A stretch of 25,895 nt of DNA from Chloroflexi bacterium RBG_16_60_22 (GCA_001796935.1 MGNX01000082.1:1-25895), one strand, 5' to 3'. Counted from the first letter of the stretch, positions 7,252 through 15,489 are shown. Notes: generated from the letters alone by a model not told the origin. Made by a program: numbers and translations.

Positions 7252-7833
7252 GTGGAACTTTTCGAAGCTATCAAGAACCGGCGGAGCATCCGGGTTTACA
7301 CGGCCGACCCCGTTGATGATGCCAAAATAGAGGCTATCCTGGAAGCCGGACGCTGGGCACCTTCCTGGGCTAATACGCAGTGCTGGCGCTTCATCGTGGT
7401 GCGCGACCCCGAGGTCAAAGCCCGGGTGGCCGATACGCTTTTTAAGGTGGTGTTACCGGACAAGGTGATTGAGAATCGGGCAACCGCTATCATCAACTCG
7501 GCGCCGGTGCTCATCGTGGTGTGCGCGGTCACGGGCGTCTCGGGCGGCAAGCTAGGCGGCGGCGAATTCGAGTTTCTCACCGATAAGGGCGACTGGTTTA
7601 TGTTCGATACAGCCCTGGCGGTGCAGAACATGGTGCTGGCGGCTCACGGCCTGGGACTCGGGACGGTAATTATCGGCACGGCAGATGCACCCCGGGTGGA
7701 AAAAGTCCTCGGCGTCCCCGAGGGTAACCGCGTGGTCGCGATGTTCCCGGTCGGCGTTCCCGCCCGGGAGGGCAAGGTGCCCCCCCGGAAAGAGCTTTCC
7801 GAGATTGTTTTTAAGGACCGGTGGGGCGGCTAG
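7252..7833 (+). CDS. Nitroreductase-family FMN oxidoreductase (copy 2)
   Basis: The product has 193 residues and starts at GTG 7252 with GGAGGG 5 bases upstream. The ATG at 7248 is in another frame. It is a close paralogue of the gene at 6409: NRRSIRVY, PVDDAKIEAILEAGRWAPSW, QCWRFIVVRDPEV and HGLGLGTVIIG align block by block, so the pair arose by duplication. FMN-binding motifs are intact in both. Differences cluster in the middle loop (about residues 85-110, SGGKLGGGEFEFLTDKGD), which lies near the active site in this fold, so substrates may have diverged. A SpoIIM-family gene begins 16 bases after its stop. Confidence 0.9.
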   Translation: MELFEAIKNRRSIRVYTADPVDDAKIEAILEAGRWAPSWANTQCWRFIVVRDPEVKARVADTLFKVVLPDKVIENRATAIINSAPVLIVVCAVTGVSGGKLGGGEFEFLTDKGDWFMFDTALAVQNMVLAAHGLGLGTVIIGTADAPRVEKVLGVPEGNRVVAMFPVGVPAREGKVPPRKELSEIVFKDRWGG

Positions 7834-7849
7834 GCGGCGTGCCGCGGAC

Positions 7850-8410
7850 ATGCGCTTCAGATACTGGGTCCTGATTGCCGCCGGCATCTTCGTCGTTGGT
7901 ATCGCGGCGGGTGTGGTGGTGACCGTCACTATGCCCGCCGGCATCACCAAAGTCCTGGCCGACCAGTTCGCCGCCCTCCAGGAGCTGGGCACGGCACTGG
8001 GGCCTTTCCACGTCTCCACGGCGGTGTTCATTTTCTTGAAGAATGCCTCCGCCATCCTCCTCAGCTTTCTTTTTAGCCCGCTGCTGTGTCTCCTGCCGCT
8101 GCTGGCCCTGCTGGTCAACAGCGCGCTCATCGCCTTTATCGCGCCGATTGTAATCGAGCAAAAGTCCGTCTGGTTCTTCCTGGGCGGACTGCTGCCCCAC
8201 GGCGTCTTTGAAATCCCCGCCTTCATCATCGGCGAGGCGGTCGCCCTCAGCTTCGGCGTGACTACCCTGGCGGCTATTTTCACCGGCCGGGGGAGTACCT
8301 ACTGGCTCGGAAACCTGAGGAAGAACGTGAGGTACCTGCTGCTGGCCCTGGCGCTGCTCGTCCCCGCCGCCGTCATCGAGACATTCGTCACACCCCTGCT
8401 GCTGCGCTAA
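7850..8410 (+). CDS. SpoIIM-family (stage II sporulation protein M-like) membrane protein
   Basis: The product has 186 residues from ATG 7850. An upstream in-frame extension overlaps the nitroreductase gene and is a shadow. Hydrophobic segments occur at about 7-28, 58-90, 98-128 and 155-180. The family hallmark GLLPHGVFEIPAFIIGEA lies near the middle, followed by ALSFG. In Bacillus, SpoIIM works with SpoIID and SpoIIP at the engulfing septum; relatives are widespread in non-sporulating bacteria and archaea with unknown membrane roles. No other sporulation gene is in the window, so the sporulation name should not be read as function. The ribosome site is weak, suggesting coupling to the nitroreductase gene. 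Confidence 0.8.
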   Translation: MRFRYWVLIAAGIFVVGIAAGVVVTVTMPAGITKVLADQFAALQELGTALGPFHVSTAVFIFLKNASAILLSFLFSPLLCLLPLLALLVNSALIAFIAPIVIEQKSVWFFLGGLLPHGVFEIPAFIIGEAVALSFGVTTLAAIFTGRGSTYWLGNLRKNVRYLLLALALLVPAAVIETFVTPLLLR

Positions 8411-8430
8411 CCCTATCCCTCTCCTCCCGC

Positions 8431-8460
8431 TTGCCGTGCTCGGTCGACTGCGGGTATAAT
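8431..8460 (+). promoter_or_regulatory. Sigma-70-type promoter for the EF-G-like gene
   Basis: TTGCCG (8431-8436) and a perfect TATAAT (8455-8460) are 18 bases apart. The predicted start is near 8467, about 29 bases before the ATG at 8496, and the ribosome site AGGTGA lies at 8485-8490. This makes the EF-G-like gene a separate transcription unit. Confidence 0.6.
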
Positions 8461-8495
8461 GGTAGGCGGAAATCTTTTAAGAGCAGGTGATTTTG

Positions 8496-10541
8496 ATGCC
8501 AAAATACGGACTGGACAATATCCACAACACCGTTCTGCTTTCCCACGGCGGCGCCGGCAAGACATCACTGGCGGAGGCAATGCTCTTCACCGCCGGGGCC
8601 ATCGGCCGGCTGGGCAAGGTAGACGATGGCTCGTCGACATCGGACTATGACCCCGACGAGATAAAACGTAAAATCAGCATCAACCTGTCCCTGCTCCCCG
8701 CCGAGTGGCGTGAGAACAAGCTTAATATTATCGATGTGCCTGGCTACGCCGACTTCGTCGGGGAGGTAAAGGCGGGGATGAGGGTCAGCGAGGGGGCGGT
8801 TATCGTCGTCTGCGGCGCCTCGGGCGTGGAGGTGGGCACGGAGCAGACATGGGGCTACTGCGAGGAGGCCGGGCTGCCCCGTCTCATCTTCGTGAACAAG
8901 ATGGACCGCGAGAACGCCGACTTTTTTAAAAGGATGGACGAGATAAAGGCCAAACTCGGCAACAAGTGCCTGGCACTGCAGCTGGCCATCGGTGCCCATA
9001 CCGGCTTCGAGGGCGTCATCGACCTCCTGACGATGAAGGCCTACACCGGTAACCCCGCCAGGGAAGGGGATATACCGGAGAACATGAAGGCCCAGGCAGA
9101 CTCCTACCGCGAGAAGCTGGTGGAGGCGGTGGCCGAGGTGGACGATACCCTCATCGAGAAGTACCTCGGCGGCCAGGAAATCGCCCCGGAAGAGCTTACC
9201 CGTACCCTGCGCCGGGCCGTTCTGGAAGGTCGCATCGTGCCGGTGCTGGCCGGCTCGGCGCTGCAGAACGTGGGTGTTAACCGCCTGATGGACGCCATCT
9301 GCGATTACCTGCCGACTCCCAAAGAGAGGAAAGTAAAGCTGGTCGGTAGCGAGGCCGACCCTACCGCGGACGGCCCGCTGGCCGCCCTGGTCTTCAAGAC
9401 CACCGCCGACCCCTACGTCGGCAAGCTGACCTATTTCCGTATTTACATTGGAGTTATCAACAGCAACTCCCAGGTCTGGAACTCCAGCGAGAACGCCAAT
9501 GAACGCATCGGGCAGCTTTTCATGCTGCGGGGCAAGGCCCAGGAGCCGGTATCTCAGGTTGGCGCCGGGGATATCGGGGCGGTGGCCAAGCTGAACGTGA
9601 CCGGCACCGGAGACACGCTGTGTGCCCAGGACAAGCCGGTCAAGATAGAGCCCATTACCTTCCCCGAGCCGGTCTTCAACGAAGCCGTCTATCCCAAGAC
9701 CAAGACGGATATCGATAAGATGGGGTCATCCATCACCCGCCTGACCGAGGAAGACCCCACCCTGAAGGTGCACCGCGAGCTGGGCACCGCCGAGACCATC
9801 CTCTCCGGGATGGGCGATACGCACCTTTCGGTGGCCGCGGAAAAGATACAGCGTAAGTTCGGGGTGAACGTGGAGCTGGCCTTACCCAAGGTGCCTTACC
9901 GGGAGACCATCACCACGTCGGCCAGGACGGAATACAAGCACCGAAAGCAGTCGGGCGGGCACGGCCAGTACGGGCACGTGTTGCTGGAGCTGGAGCCGCT
10001 GCCGGACCGCGGCGAAAACGAGTTCGCCGAGAGGATAGTCGGCGGGTCCGTACCCAAGAACTACATCCCGGCCGTGGAGAAAGGCGTCCACGAGGCCTAC
10101 CATGAAGGCGGCCTGGCCGGCTTCCCGGTGGTCGGTGTGAAGACGACCCTCTATGACGGCAGCTTCCACCCGGTCGATTCCTCGGAAATATGCTTCAAGA
10201 TAGCCGGGTCGCAGGCCTTTAAAAAGGGAATCATCGAAGGCCACCCCATCCTGCTGGAGCCCATTATGAACTTGAGTGTCAGCGTACCCGCCGACCTCAC
10301 CGGCGAAATCATCGGCCACCTCAATACCAAGCGGGCCCGCGTGCTGGGGATGAACCCCGAGGGCGACCGCAACAGCATCGAGGCGCAGGTGCCGCTGGCC
10401 GAGGTCCAGCGCTACGCCATCGACCTGAAGTCAATGACCCAGGGCCGGGCCACCTACAAGATGTCGTTCGACCACTATGAAGAGGTGCCGGCGCAAATTA
10501 CGCAGAAAATAGTGGCGCAGCGGCAGGCAGCCAAAGAGTAA
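8496..10541 (+). CDS. fusA2: Elongation factor G-like GTPase (EF-G2 type paralogue)
   Basis: The product has 681 residues from ATG 8496, chosen over GTG 8487 because AGGTGA sits 5 bases upstream. The GTPase domain shows G1 SHGGAGKT (16-23), G3 DVPG (80-83), G4 NKMD (134-137) and a G5-like GSAL. Domains II to V follow, with the domain IV segment KHRKQSGGHGQYGHV and the domain V region ending near residue 660. EF-G moves tRNA and mRNA after peptide bond formation; EF-G2-type paralogues have poorly known, sometimes non-essential roles. Divergent features are switch I RKIS (58-61) where canonical EF-G has RGIT, Ser at the first P-loop position, and DVPG for DTPG. These argue for a paralogue rather than the main fusA. 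No rpsL, rpsG or tuf is nearby, which also fits. Confidence 0.85.
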   Translation: MPKYGLDNIHNTVLLSHGGAGKTSLAEAMLFTAGAIGRLGKVDDGSSTSDYDPDEIKRKISINLSLLPAEWRENKLNIIDVPGYADFVGEVKAGMRVSEGAVIVVCGASGVEVGTEQTWGYCEEAGLPRLIFVNKMDRENADFFKRMDEIKAKLGNKCLALQLAIGAHTGFEGVIDLLTMKAYTGNPAREGDIPENMKAQADSYREKLVEAVAEVDDTLIEKYLGGQEIAPEELTRTLRRAVLEGRIVPVLAGSALQNVGVNRLMDAICDYLPTPKERKVKLVGSEADPTADGPLAALVFKTTADPYVGKLTYFRIYIGVINSNSQVWNSSENANERIGQLFMLRGKAQEPVSQVGAGDIGAVAKLNVTGTGDTLCAQDKPVKIEPITFPEPVFNEAVYPKTKTDIDKMGSSITRLTEEDPTLKVHRELGTAETILSGMGDTHLSVAAEKIQRKFGVNVELALPKVPYRETITTSARTEYKHRKQSGGHGQYGHVLLELEPLPDRGENEFAERIVGGSVPKNYIPAVEKGVHEAYHEGGLAGFPVVGVKTTLYDGSFHPVDSSEICFKIAGSQAFKKGIIEGHPILLEPIMNLSVSVPADLTGEIIGHLNTKRARVLGMNPEGDRNSIEAQVPLAEVQRYAIDLKSMTQGRATYKMSFDHYEEVPAQITQKIVAQRQAAKE

Positions 10542-10639
10542 CCATATCCAGTGCGATTGGTGTAATGTGAAGGGGGCAGGGGCACTCTCGCGGGCTAAGC
10601 CGCCGATGGTTTGAGGGCGGTTCGGGTGGGAATAGATAA

Positions 10640-10651
10640 CCCCCGAGGGGG
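10640..10651. other. Short GC hairpin in the fusA2-ABC intergenic region
   Basis: CCCC-cgag-GGGG (with flanking C and G) forms a short stem between the EF-G-like gene and the convergent ABC permease gene. There is no T run on either strand immediately after it, so it is not a standard intrinsic terminator, though it could stall polymerase from either side. The 266-base intergenic stretch holds no credible ORF. Confidence 0.3.
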
Positions 10652-10670
10652 GCGGCGGTTAAAAAGAAAC

Positions 10671-10784
10671 GGATTCTTTCGTCGCTGCGCTCCTCAGAAT
10701 GACAATAATCGGGTCGGCGTGAATTTCTCGGAGTGACAGTTTAGGCAAAGTCCCCGGCCGGATTATAGCCTTGACAGAATGACA
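10671..10784. repeat. Three decayed GTCATTC-type repeat units
   Basis: Three units end in near-identical AGAATGACA or AGTGACA. They are 10671-10704 (GGATTCTTTCGTCGCTGCGC then TCCTCAGAATGACA), 10721-10738 (GAATTTCTCGGAGTGACA) and 10760-10784 (GGATTATAGCCTTGACAGAA then TGACA). On the minus strand the first reads GTCATTCTGAGGAGCGCAGC, related to the left arm of the element at 6999. This is a common dispersed intergenic repeat type. The second and third units look degenerate. Confidence 0.65.
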
Positions 10785-10807
10785 ATCGTCTGACAGCCTC
10801 GCGTGTT

Positions 10808-11713
10808 TTAGGTAGCCCTGATTTCCTGCCTCATGAAGAGCACGTAGCTGAGAGCGAAGCAGATAACGCTCAGGCTCACCAGTATGGCCAGGTGCGGCCA
10901 GATGGTAATCATGCTCTGCCCCAAGGCCAGCGGGTTGGGTATCACGTAAGACATCTCGGCCTGGCTCATCGTCATGAATCCCAGCCGGTAGGCCGGCACC
11001 AGCAGCACGGTGGTAGCTTCCGAAAACAGAAATAGCGGCGAGATACGTATCAAGGTCAGCTGGCCCTGGGTGGACTGGGCCAGGGTGGCAGCCAGCACCG
11101 GTCCCATCAGGGTCCATAAAAACAGTATCACCCATATCGCGATGGTAATCAGCAGTGAGACCGATACTTTCCGACTGACCACGGAGAAGAGCATGGCCAG
11201 CCCCATCCAGAAGGCCCCGTAGATGATGTTCAGCACCAGGAAGAGAAATATCCGGATGATTTCCTCGGGGTTCGGCGGCACGCCGATCATCCGTATTCCG
11301 TAACCGGAGACCAGCAGCAGCGTGGTGGTTATCATGATGGTCAGCGTGATGATGCCCGCCAGAAACTTGCCGTTGATGACGCTGTCCCGGTAGACAGGCT
11401 GGGCGAGGAGGCGGCTCAGCGTTCCGTTGGAGCGCTCGCTGTTGATGGCGTCAAAACCCAGGGCAATGCCGATTATCGGTACCAGGATGGTCAGGAAAAA
11501 TATCAGGGTGAATATCCCCTGCCCGGAGGTAAAAAGGGCTACGAAAACGAAGCCGGACCCGGTCACGGCCCCGCTTTCCAGGAGCGCCTGCCGTATGCCG
11601 TTATAGGCGGCAAACAGCCCGTAGCCGCTGGTAGCCAGCACCAGCAGGAACAGCACGAAGAACCTGATGCTGGTAAAGTAGTCGGCCAGCTCTTTGCGCA
11701 CGATAGCTATCAT
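10808..11713 (-). CDS. ABC-2 type transporter permease
   Basis: The product has 301 residues with about six hydrophobic segments (about 18-38, 55-85, 118-140, 150-175, 180-205 and 268-292). After the second segment comes the ABC-2 family feature ALGFDAINSERSNGTLSRLL (conserved cytoplasmic E/R-S-G-T-L loop with coupling-helix role). It forms the membrane channel for the ATPase gene 9 bases upstream, most likely exporting a substrate or membrane component. The protein begins MIAIVRKELADYFTSIRFF, the typical NatB/NosY-like amphipathic start. The operon is NEW3 protein - ATPase - permease. The substrate cannot be told; related sets range from sodium or antibiotic export to copper-site maturation. 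Confidence 0.9.
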   Translation of the reverse strand: MIAIVRKELADYFTSIRFFVLFLLVLATSGYGLFAAYNGIRQALLESGAVTGSGFVFVALFTSGQGIFTLIFFLTILVPIIGIALGFDAINSERSNGTLSRLLAQPVYRDSVINGKFLAGIITLTIMITTTLLLVSGYGIRMIGVPPNPEEIIRIFLFLVLNIIYGAFWMGLAMLFSVVSRKVSVSLLITIAIWVILFLWTLMGPVLAATLAQSTQGQLTLIRISPLFLFSEATTVLLVPAYRLGFMTMSQAEMSYVIPNPLALGQSMITIWPHLAILVSLSVICFALSYVLFMRQEIRAT

Positions 11714-11722
11714 TATGTCAAC

Positions 11723-12658
11723 CTATCTCTCTTTAAAATACTTCATGTAGATATCGTCGAGGGAGAACTCATGGACCTTCATCTGCACCAGCAGGGCATC
11801 GCTGTCCACCACCGCCTTGGCTATCTGCGACCGCAGGTCGGCGCCGGTGCTGATAGTCAGGATGTTATCCTTTATCTCCACCTTGTCCACGCCTTTTATC
11901 TTTCCCAGGGTGTTTACCAGCTCCGGCCGTGGCTGCGCCGTCTCGACCTCGATGATATAGCGGCCGCCGGCCAGGGCCTCCCGGCCAAGCTCGGCGATGG
12001 AACCTTCGATAACCAGCTTGCCCTTGGAAAGTATCCCGACGCTGTGACAGACCCGCTGCACCTGGTAAAGCTGGTGGGAGGAAAGCAGCACGGTCGTCCC
12101 CATTTTGGGCAGGCCGCAGATGATATCCAGGAGGTGGTTGATACCGGAGGGGTCGAGGCCGGAGGTCGGCTCATCGAGGATGACCAGCTTCGGCTCCTTG
12201 ATAAGCACATCGGCGATGCCCAGGCGCTGCCTCATGCCCCGGGAGTACTTGGCGGTAATCATGTCCCGGGCATCGGCAAGGCCCACCATCTCCAGGACGT
12301 TATCAATGCGGCGCTCGGTCTCCGCCGGGGGGATTTTATTCAGGTCGGCGATGAACCTCAGGTTCTCCCGGGCGGTGAGGTTATCGTAAAAGCCGACCTC
12401 CTCCGGGAGGTACCCCACGATGCGCTTGACCTGGAGGGGCTCGCGGGTGGGATTGTAGTCGAACACCTTAACGGTGCCGGAGGCCGGCTCGGTCAGCCCC
12501 AGCATCATGAGAATGGTGGTCGTCTTGCCGGCGCCGTTGGGCCCCAGCAGTCCGAAGACTTCGTTTTCCCTGACGAAGAAGTTAAGATGGTCGACCACCG
12601 TGGTGCCGTCGTAGGTCTTGGTCAGGTCCCTGGTTTCAATGGCAAATTTATCAGACAT
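11723..12658 (-). CDS. ABC transporter ATP-binding protein
   Basis: The product has 311 residues. Motifs in order are Walker A GPNGAGKTT (39-47), Q-loop region GYLPEEVGFYDNLT (82-95), signature YSRGMRQRL (138-146), Walker B KLVILDEP (157-164) with D-loop SGLDP, and H-loop H195 in SSHQ. The YSRGMRQRL signature instead of LSGGQ is usual for ABC-2 exporters of the NatA/CcmA/NosF class. A C-terminal extension of about 90 residues (about 220-311) resembles the alpha/beta regulatory tail of such ATPases. It energises the permease encoded 9 bases downstream. The start lies 3 bases after the NEW3-protein stop, with no strong ribosome site, implying translational coupling. Confidence 0.95.
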   Translation of the reverse strand: MSDKFAIETRDLTKTYDGTTVVDHLNFFVRENEVFGLLGPNGAGKTTTILMMLGLTEPASGTVKVFDYNPTREPLQVKRIVGYLPEEVGFYDNLTARENLRFIADLNKIPPAETERRIDNVLEMVGLADARDMITAKYSRGMRQRLGIADVLIKEPKLVILDEPTSGLDPSGINHLLDIICGLPKMGTTVLLSSHQLYQVQRVCHSVGILSKGKLVIEGSIAELGREALAGGRYIIEVETAQPRPELVNTLGKIKGVDKVEIKDNILTISTGADLRSQIAKAVVDSDALLVQMKVHEFSLDDIYMKYFKER

Positions 12659-12661
12659 AGG

Positions 12662-13531
12662 CTAACGCCGACTGAACCTCATAAAGATGACGATTAATGC
12701 CGCCACCACCACCACGATGATAGCCACCCCGACCCATCCCCAGATGGTCGCTGTCTCCACGGTCACCCGGACGTTCATCTCAGCGGCGGTTATCTGTTTC
12801 CCGGACGCCTGGATGGTGATGTTATAGTCCCCCGCCACGGCCTTGGGCGGCGGGGTGATGGTAACGTCAACGGTCAGCTGGTCAAGGGCGTCCATGACAT
12901 CTATCTTATCGGGTGTGAACTTGATGGACCAGCCATCCGGTTTCTTGGAGGAAAACTGGATGTTATCGACCGGGGCGGTGCTCAGGTTGGTGACCACGAT
13001 AGAGTAAATGTTATCCTTGCCGGCGCCGGCCGTGGTGTTCAAGCGTTCGTTGGCCGAGGTCGTCTGCAGGAAGTACTTGGCGGTGACCTGGGCGGTGATA
13101 TCGGTGCTGCCCTTGATTGTATCGGAGATAGCTTCGATTCCTATCTTGTATCCACCGGGGTCGGGCAGCGGCCAGAACGGGGCCGTGGCGGTCACCAGGA
13201 ACTCTTCGCCCGCCGCGAACGTTGGTTTCAGGGTAACGGAGGAAATCTTTTTGTCCTTCTCGTAGCGCGGGGTCATATAGACTTCCCAGGCAGGGGGTGC
13301 TGTAAAGCGTATATCGAACGCTTTAGGCTCCGTACCGATGTAGGTGAACTCCACGTTAAACACGAAGTCCCCCCCGGCGATGGACTCTACCCTGGGGTAG
13401 AGCGGTCTTACCGTTATCTGCTCCTGAATTTTCGGTTCTTCGTCCTGCGCCAGGGCGATACCGGGCAGGAGGATGGCCGCCAGGACCACCAGCAGGAGAA
13501 TAAGACTGGATATAGTTCGCCACGTTTTCAT
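12662..13531 (-). CDS. NEW3-domain (NPCBM-associated) membrane-anchored extracytoplasmic protein
   Basis: The product has 289 residues with a signal peptide at about 1-28 (hydrophobic core SLILLLVVLAAILLPGIALA). An exported region of about 230 residues follows, and a C-terminal membrane anchor lies at about 262-283 with RFSRR at the end. The exported part has two Ig-like beta-sandwich stretches. The second (about residues 150-245) carries NEW3-type wording, YSIVVTNLSTAPVDNIQFSS and GDYNITIQASGK. Such proteins are repeatedly encoded with ABC-2 exporters in archaea and Chloroflexota and may act as an accessory or substrate-binding subunit; the exact role is unproven. It is the first gene of the operon, with SD GAGGTGG 7 bases before ATG. 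Confidence 0.8.
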   Translation of the reverse strand: MKTWRTISSLILLLVVLAAILLPGIALAQDEEPKIQEQITVRPLYPRVESIAGGDFVFNVEFTYIGTEPKAFDIRFTAPPAWEVYMTPRYEKDKKISSVTLKPTFAAGEEFLVTATAPFWPLPDPGGYKIGIEAISDTIKGSTDITAQVTAKYFLQTTSANERLNTTAGAGKDNIYSIVVTNLSTAPVDNIQFSSKKPDGWSIKFTPDKIDVMDALDQLTVDVTITPPPKAVAGDYNITIQASGKQITAAEMNVRVTVETATIWGWVGVAIIVVVVAALIVIFMRFSRR

Positions 13532-13585
13532 GTAATTACCACCTCGCAGTTACGTTTTGTCGGTTTTAACTAATAACAAATACCT

Positions 13586-13614
13586 ATTATAGCAAAATCA
13601 GCTTTGCCCATCAA
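13586..13614 (-). promoter_or_regulatory. Promoter of the NEW3-ABC operon, with inverted repeat in the spacer
   Basis: On the minus strand TTGATG (13609-13614) and a perfect TATAAT (13586-13591) are 17 bases apart. The spacer carries GCAAA-N6-TTTGC (13592-13607), an inverted repeat placed where a repressor or MerR-like activator would bind. The -35 begins only about 9 bases after the etfA stop, so read-through from etfBA is also possible. Confidence 0.6.
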
Positions 13615-13622
13615 GGCTGGCC

Positions 13623-14621
13623 CTACCCGGCCATTAACTCTTTGACCCTGGCCGTAAAGGCCGGCAGCACCTTCTTCCAGTCGCCCACGACGCCGAAACG
13701 AGCCTGCCGGAAGATATTAGCCTCCGGGTCCTTGTTGATAGCCACGATGGTCTTGGCGCCGGAGCAGCCGCTCAGGTGCTGGCTGGAGCCGGAAATGGCC
13801 ACGGCGATATAAAGCTCCGGGGCGATAATCTTGCCGGTGAGGCCAATCTGCACGGTGTCCGGCACCCAGCCGTTATCACAGGGCGGCCGGCTGGCCCCCA
13901 CCGCGCCCCTGAGCAATCTGGCCAGCTCCTCGAGCTGGGCGAACCCCTCGGCGCCGCCGATACCCCGCCCGCCGGCCACCACCACATCGGCGTCCTCAAT
14001 CCTGATGCCGGCCACGTCCTCGATAACCCGGTCAACGAGTTTTGTCCTTATCGTCGAGGCATCCAGCCCCGCCGCTATCTTCACGACCTCACCCTTTCTC
14101 GAATTATCCGGCTGAAGGGGGGTCATGGCCTTGGTCCGGATGGTTACCATCTGGGGGTCGGCATCGCTGGTGAAAACCGCCTGGGCGTTGCCGCCGTAGA
14201 CGGGCTTGGTCTGCAGGAGCCGCCCGGAGGCCGGGTCGATGGCCAGTTCGACGCAGTCCATCGTCACCGGGACACCCAGCCGGAAGGCCAGCCGCGGTGC
14301 CAGGTCGCGCCCCACATCGGTCTGCCCCATGATGAGGACCCGGGGTTTTACCTGGCCGATGACCTTCTCCATGACGCTGACGTAAGCGTCCGGCTGGTAG
14401 TCCTTGAGGAGGGGGTCGTCAACGACGTACACCCTGTCGGCGCCGCCGGCGAAAGCCCCGGCGGCCAGCCCGGCCACGTCACTGCCGGCCAGCACGGCGG
14501 CCACTTCCTGGCCCAGGGAATCCGCCAGCTTCCGGCCGATTCCCAACCCTTCCAGGGCAATGGGCAGGAGCTTCCCATCGGCAATCTCGCCGTAGACAGC
14601 CACACCACTAGATTCGGACAT
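13623..14621 (-). CDS. etfA: Electron transfer flavoprotein alpha subunit
   Basis: The product has 332 residues from ATG 14621, with GAGGAG 8 bases upstream. The reading frame can be extended upstream, but the extra 45 residues overlap etfB and match nothing. The N-terminal domain begins SGVAVYGEIADGKLLPIALE. The C-terminal FAD domain is complete: GGRGIGG, GAVGASRP, the TGKIIAPELYIAVAISGSSQ stretch and INKDPEANIFRQARFGVVGD. ETF shuttles electrons between acyl-CoA or other flavin dehydrogenases and a quinone oxidoreductase or bifurcating partner. The position usually Gln in VGQTGK is Leu (IGLTGK), a small change next to the flavin. It is 53 bases downstream of etfB. Confidence 0.95.
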   Translation of the reverse strand: MSESSGVAVYGEIADGKLLPIALEGLGIGRKLADSLGQEVAAVLAGSDVAGLAAGAFAGGADRVYVVDDPLLKDYQPDAYVSVMEKVIGQVKPRVLIMGQTDVGRDLAPRLAFRLGVPVTMDCVELAIDPASGRLLQTKPVYGGNAQAVFTSDADPQMVTIRTKAMTPLQPDNSRKGEVVKIAAGLDASTIRTKLVDRVIEDVAGIRIEDADVVVAGGRGIGGAEGFAQLEELARLLRGAVGASRPPCDNGWVPDTVQIGLTGKIIAPELYIAVAISGSSQHLSGCSGAKTIVAINKDPEANIFRQARFGVVGDWKKVLPAFTARVKELMAG

Positions 14622-14674
14622 AGCCTTAACTCCTCTATGATAAATGGGAAATGTTAAAAACCTGTTAACATGCT

Positions 14675-15475
14675 TCAGAATATCTTGGCTTCGCGGAGCC
14701 GGGCGGCAAGGTTGGCCGCCACCTCTTCCGGAGTCTCGCCACTGGCGAGCTCGCACTTGCCTTCGTGGACCGGCTGGAAAAGCCGGTTCATTTTCAGCCG
14801 GCGGCCGGAAGCGCCGACCTGCGACGGCTCGATGCCGATGTCCGCCGGTTTCCAGACGACCGGCTCGATTTTTTTGGCCGCCATGATTCCCTTGATGGTG
14901 GGGTAGCGAGGCTCGCCGATTTCATTGCTCACCGTCATGACGGCGGGCAGGGGCACCTCAACGACCTCGTAGCCAGCGGAGGTCACCCTCTCGACTTTAG
15001 CCGTGTCACCGGCAACATCAATCCTGCGCACCAGGGTCACGCAGGGCAGGCCCAGGATAGCGGCGATGCCGGGACCGGTCTGCCCGGCGTTGGTATCCGA
15101 TGCCTCGCGGCCGCAGAGGATAAGGTCGTACTCACCGGTTTTCCTGATAGCCGCCGCCAGGGCGCTGGCCGTCGACCAGCCGTCACCACCGGCGAAGGCC
15201 GCGTCCTCGAGCAGGATGAGCGCGTCGGCGCCCATGGCCAGCGGTTTCTTGACCACCTCGCGCAGCAGTCCGGTACCCAGGCTCAGGGCGGTGATTTTAC
15301 CATTCCCGGCCGCTTCTTTGACCTTCAGGGCAGCCTCGACGGCGAACTCCCCGTAGGGGTCGATGACCGGCGGCGCGCCTTGCATCTCCGCCCGGGTGCC
15401 GCCGGCGTCGATTTTGAAGCTGCGCGGCGGCGCCTCGGGGTCGATGACCTGCTTGACACAAACGATGATATTCAT
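14675..15475 (-). CDS. etfB: Electron transfer flavoprotein beta subunit
   Basis: The product has 266 residues, beginning MNIIVCVKQVIDPEAPPRSF with the ETF-beta DPYGEFAVEAALKVKE segment at about 39-54. The nucleotide-binding stretch CGREASDTNAGQTGPGIAA is near 121-139, and the C-terminal arm (AAKKIEPV...) reaches onto EtfA. In canonical ETFs this subunit binds AMP and in bifurcating ETFs a second FAD; the sequence alone does not settle which applies. The ATG at 15475 has no Shine-Dalgarno; the candidate promoter lies so close that the leader would be only a few bases. It is the first gene of etfBA and sits 67 bases below the prmC stop. Confidence 0.95.
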   Translation of the reverse strand: MNIIVCVKQVIDPEAPPRSFKIDAGGTRAEMQGAPPVIDPYGEFAVEAALKVKEAAGNGKITALSLGTGLLREVVKKPLAMGADALILLEDAAFAGGDGWSTASALAAAIRKTGEYDLILCGREASDTNAGQTGPGIAAILGLPCVTLVRRIDVAGDTAKVERVTSAGYEVVEVPLPAVMTVSNEIGEPRYPTIKGIMAAKKIEPVVWKPADIGIEPSQVGASGRRLKMNRLFQPVHEGKCELASGETPEEVAANLAARLREAKIF

Positions 15476-15489
15476 TAAAAATGGCGTTT

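Noticed and set aside
7850..8410. The SpoIIM-family gene as evidence of sporulation.
   Set aside because: No other sporulation gene is in the window and the family is common in non-sporulating organisms.
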